From JBKJML01 sp046596415 (GTDB lineage Bacteria; Actinomycetota; Thermoleophilia; Gaiellales; Gaiellaceae): a stretch of 8,880 nt of DNA. Every line of letters starts with the position of its first letter. Positions within the stretch are counted from its first letter, which is position 1. Made by a program: the position numbers and the translations under genes. The notes beneath the pieces are model-generated. The model was not told the origin of the DNA and ran no database searches. It was given only the letters and a program-made list of their open reading frames with translations. Below, piece by piece: positions 5,087 to 8,880 of the stretch. The stretch lies in contig JBKJML010000006.1 of assembly GCA_046596415.1 (NCBI GenBank), positions 1 to 8,880 on the forward strand, read 5' to 3'.

Positions 5087-7030
5087 ATGGCCAACGACCC
5101 GCTGATCAACACGCTCTTCGACGGCCGCTACCGGATCGTGCGCAAGCTCGGCGCCGGCGGGATGGCGAACGTCTACCTGGCCGAGGACCAGGACCTCGGC
5201 CGGCGAGTCGCGATCAAGATCCTGAACGACCGGCACGCGAACGACGACCAGTTCGTCGAGCGCTTCCGCCGCGAGGCGAAGAACGCTGCCAGCCTGTCCC
5301 ATCCGAACATCGTCTCGGTCTACGACCGCGGCGAGTACGACGGCGCCTACTACATCGCGATGGAGTACATCGAGGGGCGGACGCTCAAGGAGCTGATCGT
5401 CACGCGCGGCCCGTCGCCGGTCGCGATCGCGATCGACTACTCGCGCCAGATCCTCTCCGCGCTCCGCTTCGCACACCGAAACGGGATCGTCCATCGCGAC
5501 ATCAAGCCGCACAACGTGATCGTCGACAGCGAGGGCCGCGTCAAGGTCACCGATTTCGGGATTGCGCGCGCCGGGACGAGCCAGATGACGGAGGCCGGGT
5601 CGATCATCGGTACCGCGCAGTACCTCTCGCCCGAGCAAGCGCGTGGCGCACCGGTCGACCAGACTTCCGACCTCTACTCGGCCGGGATCGTGCTGTACGA
5701 GCTCCTCACTGGCACGGTGCCGTTCTCCGGCGACACGCCGGTCGAGATCGCGATGAAGCACCTCTCGCAGACGCCTGAGTCGCCGTCCGCCCACCGGCCC
5801 GAGATCCCACGCGACCTCGACTACGTCGTCCTGCGCGCCCTCGCCAAGGACCCGACCGAGCGCTACCGCTCGGCGGAGGAGATGGACGGCGACCTGGAGC
5901 GGATCGCCCGCGGGATCGCCGTGAGCGCCGAGACGGCCGAAGCGGCGACAACCGTCCTCGCGGGGGCCGCCTACGACCCGGCGCCAACCGCGGTCACGAC
6001 GATCCGGCCGGGCCCGGCGACGCCCCGCTACCAGACGGGCCGCTACTACGCCTACGACGAGCCGGCGCCGCATCGCCGTGCCGTGTGGCCCTGGCTGCTC
6101 GCGCTGGGGCTCGTGATCCTCGTCGGGATCGGCGGGTGGTTCGCCTACCAGAGCGTTCAGGATCAGCTCGCGAGCGCCAAGCCGGTCGCCGTCCCCGACG
6201 TGGGCGGCCTCGAGGAGAGCAACGCAGTGCAGCAGCTGCTCGACAAGGGCCTCGAGCCAAAGGTTCGCCGTGTCCCCTCGAGCGACGAGGAGATCGGGAA
6301 GGTCTTCGACCAGGATCCCGAGGCCGGCAACCGGATCGACCGCGGCAACTTCGTCACCATCCTCGTCTCGAGTGGCAAGCCGAAGGTCAGGGTGCCAGAT
6401 GTGGTCGGCATGTCGCTCGCGGAGGCGGTCGCCGCCCTCTCGGAACGGAACCTGAAGGCGAACCCGGTCCGGGTCAACTCTGAGCAGGAGCCCGATACCG
6501 TCACCGCCCAGGCCCCGAAGCCGGGCGAGACGCTGATCGAGGACGCCACGGTGCGGATCAACGTCTCCAAGGGCCCGAAGCCGGTACAGGTGCCGAACGT
6601 GGTCGGCCTGCCGTACGAGTCTGCCGCCTCGACCCTCCAGGGCGCGAACTTCGCCGTCGCCCGCGAGGAGGTGGACAGCGACCAGCCGAAGGGGACCGTC
6701 GTCGACCAGAGCCCGAACGGCAACGAGCTGACGTCGAAGGGCTCGACGATCCGGCTTCAGGTCTCGAAGGGCCCGACGACCGAAGCGATCCCGGATGTCA
6801 CAAGCCAGAGCGCCGACTCGGCGCGCGAGACGCTGGTCACCTCGGGCTTCAAGGTGAAGCTCGTCAAGCAGGACACCGACGACCCGAGCCTCGAAGGTCT
6901 CGTCATCTCGCAGGACCCACCGGGCGGCGAGCAGGGCAAGCCCGGCTCGACCGTCACGATCTTCGTCGGCCGCTTCACCGGTGCGCCGCCGACGACGCCG
7001 ACCGACACGACCGCCATCACGACGCCGTGA
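5087..7030 (+). CDS. pknB: PknB-type transmembrane Ser/Thr protein kinase with four PASTA repeats
   Basis: This is the wall-sensing master kinase of the cluster. The 647-residue product has a kinase domain at about 15-275 with every catalytic element: Gly-rich loop GAGGMANVY at 22-30, VAIK with K44, HRDIKPHN at 136-143 with D138, DFG at 156-158, activation-loop T168, and SPEQARG at 181-187. An Ala/Pro/Thr-rich juxtamembrane region (about 280-330) precedes one membrane segment at about 334-352. Outside the cell are four PASTA repeats beginning near 367, 434, 500 and 566, spaced 66-67 residues, followed by a Thr/Pro-rich tail at 631-647. PASTA domains of this family bind muropeptides or lipid II. 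Four repeats match mycobacterial PknB. The frame is open far upstream through pbpA, but ATG 5087 gives the standard PknB N terminus (DGRYRIVRKLG). The second activation-loop Thr of the mycobacterial enzyme appears to be Ala170. The stop overlaps ddl as GTGA. Confidence 0.97.
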   Translation: MANDPLINTLFDGRYRIVRKLGAGGMANVYLAEDQDLGRRVAIKILNDRHANDDQFVERFRREAKNAASLSHPNIVSVYDRGEYDGAYYIAMEYIEGRTLKELIVTRGPSPVAIAIDYSRQILSALRFAHRNGIVHRDIKPHNVIVDSEGRVKVTDFGIARAGTSQMTEAGSIIGTAQYLSPEQARGAPVDQTSDLYSAGIVLYELLTGTVPFSGDTPVEIAMKHLSQTPESPSAHRPEIPRDLDYVVLRALAKDPTERYRSAEEMDGDLERIARGIAVSAETAEAATTVLAGAAYDPAPTAVTTIRPGPATPRYQTGRYYAYDEPAPHRRAVWPWLLALGLVILVGIGGWFAYQSVQDQLASAKPVAVPDVGGLEESNAVQQLLDKGLEPKVRRVPSSDEEIGKVFDQDPEAGNRIDRGNFVTILVSSGKPKVRVPDVVGMSLAEAVAALSERNLKANPVRVNSEQEPDTVTAQAPKPGETLIEDATVRINVSKGPKPVQVPNVVGLPYESAASTLQGANFAVAREEVDSDQPKGTVVDQSPNGNELTSKGSTIRLQVSKGPTTEAIPDVTSQSADSARETLVTSGFKVKLVKQDTDDPSLEGLVISQDPPGGEQGKPGSTVTIFVGRFTGAPPTTPTDTTAITTP

Positions 7031-8043
7031 CCCCGCGCGTGCGGGTCGCGGTGCTCGCTGGTGGCCGCTCGAGCGAGCACGAGATCTCACTCGCGTCGGC
7101 ACGCTCCGTCGAAGCGGCACTCGATCCGGCCCGCTACGAGGTGGCGACGATCGAGATCGAGCGCGGCGGCCGCTGGACGCTGCCAAGTGGCTCAGAGCCA
7201 CAAGGGGGCTTGACGGAGTCGCTGCCGGTGCTCGCCGACTCGAAGCCCGCCGAGCTGCTCGGGCGCGTCGACGTGGTGCTCCCGATCCTGCACGGGCCCT
7301 TCGGCGAGGACGGCACCGTCCAGGGCCTGCTGGAGCTCGCCGGAGTGCCCTACGTCGGCGCAGGCGTGGCGGCGTCCGCGCTCTGCATGGACAAGGACCT
7401 GTGCAAGAAGGTGCTGCGGGAGAGCGGGATCCCCGTCGCGGCGCACCACACGATCAGGCTCGGCGACCCGGTGTCGAACCCGTTCGGCTACCCGGTGTTC
7501 GTCAAGCCGGCGCGGCTCGGCTCCTCGGTCGGCATCTCGAAGGCGCTGGACGACACGGGCCTCGAGGTGGCGGTCGCGCTCGCCCGGCGTCACGACGAGA
7601 AGGTGCTCGTGGAGGAGTTCGTGCGGGGCACCGAGATCGAGTGCGGTGTGCTCGGCAACCTGCGGCCGGCGCCGTTCGCATCGGTCGTCGGCGAGATCGT
7701 GCCGCACGCCGACTGGTACGACTACGCGGCGAAGTACGACGAGGGCGGCTCGGACATCGTGATCCCCGCGCGAATCGCAGCGGACGTCGCGGCCCACGTC
7801 CAGGCACTCGCGGTGGCGGCCTTCGTCGCGACCGAGTGCGAGGGGATGGCGCGGATCGACTTCTTCATCCGCGAGGACGGCGAGGTGCTCGTGAACGAGC
7901 TCAACACGATTCCGGGCTTCACCTCGACGAGCGTCTACGCCCGCCTCTTCGAAGCGTCCGGCATCCCCTATGCGGAACTGCTCGACCGGCTGATCGACCT
8001 CGCGCTCGAGCGGCACGAGCGCCGCCGCAACCTCGAGTACTAG
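7027..8043 (+). CDS. ddl: D-alanine--D-alanine ligase
   Basis: This cytoplasmic ATP-grasp enzyme joins two D-Ala molecules using ATP, supplying the dipeptide that MurF adds to the peptidoglycan precursor. The 338-residue product has the normal Ddl length and motifs: AGGRSSEHEIS at 11-21, HGPFGEDG at 89-96, the ATP-grasp stretch KPARLGSSVG at 160-169, VEEF at 195-198, the omega loop YDYAAKY at 231-237, RIDFF at 276-280 and NELNTIPGFTSTS at 290-302. The Lys-Tyr pair at 236-237 corresponds to the E. coli DdlB K215-Y216 pair, indicating D-Ala-D-Ala rather than D-Ala-D-lactate synthesis. GTG 7027 overlaps the pknB stop as GTGA; GTG 7039 is an alternative that also gives a family-like N terminus four residues shorter. 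There is no visible ribosome site, so coupling to pknB is likely. It sits directly after pknB, so kinase and substrate supply are probably co-expressed. Confidence 0.96.
   Translation: MTPRVRVAVLAGGRSSEHEISLASARSVEAALDPARYEVATIEIERGGRWTLPSGSEPQGGLTESLPVLADSKPAELLGRVDVVLPILHGPFGEDGTVQGLLELAGVPYVGAGVAASALCMDKDLCKKVLRESGIPVAAHHTIRLGDPVSNPFGYPVFVKPARLGSSVGISKALDDTGLEVAVALARRHDEKVLVEEFVRGTEIECGVLGNLRPAPFASVVGEIVPHADWYDYAAKYDEGGSDIVIPARIAADVAAHVQALAVAAFVATECEGMARIDFFIREDGEVLVNELNTIPGFTSTSVYARLFEASGIPYAELLDRLIDLALERHERRRNLEY
8040..8043. other. Shared CTAG: convergent stop codons of ddl and the second kinase
   Basis: The plus-strand ddl stop is TAG at 8041-8043. The minus-strand kinase stop is TAG read from 8042 to 8040. 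Both lie in the palindrome CTAG, so the two coding regions overlap by 4 bases tail to tail and there is no intergenic space for a bidirectional terminator. This is read directly from the sequence. Confidence 0.9.
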
Positions 8044-8880
8044 CGACTGGCCTTGACCTCGTTCACGTGGGCGCTCCCGACGAGCTCGGTGATCCAGACG
8101 ACGTAGTAGCGCGCCTCGGCGTCGCGGAGCGGCCAGGTTGTATTCGACCCGGCGAGCTTGCTCTCGCTGACAGTCCGAAAGGGGCCCCCGGGTGAGCTGC
8201 CGGCCTGGATCTCGGCCGTGAAACCAGGCGTGTCGGTCGTGAGCGCGAGCCGCTCGAGTTGCTGCTTGCCGCCGGCGTCGAGCACAAGCCCGACGCCCGA
8301 CTTGAAGGCACTCAGCTGCGAGCGGTATGACGAGGTGCGCCAGAAGGTCGCCGGGTCACCGTCCGTTGCGCGCGGCGCCTCGGCGTCGTGCTCGCCGTCA
8401 CCCGCGCCGGGGTCGTAAGCGCCTACGCCCTCGAGCCGTACCGTCGTGCCGCCGCCGGTCTTGCCGTTCTCGTTCCCGCCAGGCCCGAAGATCAGCGCGG
8501 CCGCCACGGCGGCGATCACCACCAGGCCGAGGAGGACAGCCGCAAGCGGCAGGAGGCGAGGAGCGGCCCGGGCCCGGGCCCGCCGCGGCCTGGACGCCTT
8601 CAGCACGGGGCTGCGCCTGATCATCGTCGCCTCACCGTCCGGCTTCGCGTCGAGCCCGGCCAGGCACGCCTCGAGCTCGGCGACGACCGCTTCCATGTCC
8701 TGCGGCCGCTCGTGCGGCTCCTTGGCGAGCGCCGCCTCGACGAGCGACGCCAGCCGGAGCGGGCAGTCGGGACGCCGTTCGAGCACGCTCGGCACGGGGT
8801 CGTTGACGTGGCGCATCGCCACGGTGAGGAAGTTGTCGCCGGCGTAGGGGACGGCCCCGGTGAGGAGCTCGAAGAGGACG
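8040..8880 (-). CDS. Ser/Thr protein kinase, C-terminal part, with membrane segment and discoidin-like ectodomain (partial)
   Basis: The 5' end lies beyond the window; 279 residues are visible (numbered here from the edge). Residues 1-72 are the end of a kinase C-lobe: VLFELLTG at 1-8, then AMRHVNDPVPSV at 21-32 and ALAKEPHERPQD near 50-61, as in PknB-type kinases. A cytoplasmic juxtamembrane stretch with a strongly basic Arg/Ala end (98-108) leads to one membrane segment at about 109-131. After a Gly/Asn linker, residues about 146-277 resemble a galactose-binding-like (discoidin, F5/8 type C) domain. Its marks are YDPGAGDGE near 155-163, ATDGDPATFWRT at 171-182 and FKSGVGLVLD at 192-201. The same signature occurs in the extracellular C terminus of mycobacterial MviN/MurJ. 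The catalytic loop is off the edge, so activity cannot be judged. A GTG at 8822 is not the start, because kinase sequence continues upstream. Ligand unknown. Confidence 0.88.
   Translation of the reverse strand, partial: VLFELLTGAVPYAGDNFLTVAMRHVNDPVPSVLERRPDCPLRLASLVEAALAKEPHERPQDMEAVVAELEACLAGLDAKPDGEATMIRRSPVLKASRPRRARARAAPRLLPLAAVLLGLVVIAAVAAALIFGPGGNENGKTGGGTTVRLEGVGAYDPGAGDGEHDAEAPRATDGDPATFWRTSSYRSQLSAFKSGVGLVLDAGGKQQLERLALTTDTPGFTAEIQAGSSPGGPFRTVSESKLAGSNTTWPLRDAEARYYVVWITELVGSAHVNEVKASR

Noticed and set aside
5072..7201. 709-codon open frame on the minus strand opposite pknB
   Set aside because: The product is almost entirely Arg, Asp, Gly, Val and Leu in the pattern expected from the complement of GC-rich codons, with no recognisable domain. 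The plus strand is unambiguously PknB.
8000..8080. Rho-independent terminator after ddl
   Set aside because: No GC hairpin followed by a T run was found on either strand, and the genes overlap at their stops.
8565..8580. 16-base palindrome made of repeated GGCCC/GGGCC units
   Set aside because: It encodes the Arg/Ala stop-transfer stretch of the minus-strand kinase, so simple codon repetition explains it. It has no loop or T tract to suggest a terminator.
8044..8620. Plus-strand open frames downstream of ddl
   Set aside because: The minus strand here encodes a membrane segment and a discoidin-like domain; the plus-strand frames are shadows without domain features.

Overview
The window is a compact cell-wall growth and division control locus from a high-GC actinobacterium. 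Gene content and order (fhaA, fhaB, pstP, rodA/ftsW, pbpA, pknB) match the conserved actinobacterial Ser/Thr-phosphorylation and peptidoglycan cluster known from Mycobacterium and Streptomyces. Two departures suggest a deep lineage such as Thermoleophilia rather than Mycobacteriales: pknA is missing, and a D-Ala-D-Ala ligase gene is coupled to the end of pknB. The phylum-level call is fairly secure; the class-level call is inference.

Layout: positions 1-57 are a short leader with a possible -10 element. Seven plus-strand genes then run from 58 to 8043: fhaA (DUF3662 + FHA), fhaB (membrane segment + FHA), pstP (PP2C phosphatase), a SEDS glycosyltransferase (RodA/FtsW), a class B transpeptidase (PbpA), a PASTA-domain kinase (PknB) and ddl. 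Five of the six junctions are 4-base stop/start overlaps of the form NTGA. Only pbpA/pknB has a gap, of 11 bases, and it holds a TAnnnT hexamer. The SEDS gene appears to start at CTG (2293), which restores its first two membrane segments and gives a CTGA overlap with pstP. The minus strand carries the 3' part of a second Ser/Thr kinase (8040-8880, cut by the window edge). It converges on ddl so tightly that both genes stop in one palindromic CTAG. Its ectodomain is a discoidin-like fold resembling the extracellular end of mycobacterial MviN/MurJ.

How the genes fit together: PknB senses the cell surface through four extracellular PASTA repeats and phosphorylates division and wall proteins. FhaA and FhaB read phosphothreonine, and PstP reverses the signal. 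RodA polymerises glycan from lipid II and PbpA cross-links it. Ddl makes the D-Ala-D-Ala end of the precursor that PbpA consumes. The second kinase may add another surface-sensing input. I saw no mobile element, CRISPR array, tRNA or rRNA. The system is a known one; the points of interest are its lineage-specific variations: the Cys-bounded SEDS catalytic loop, a phosphatase without an ectodomain, altered phosphosites, and the MurJ-like kinase ectodomain.
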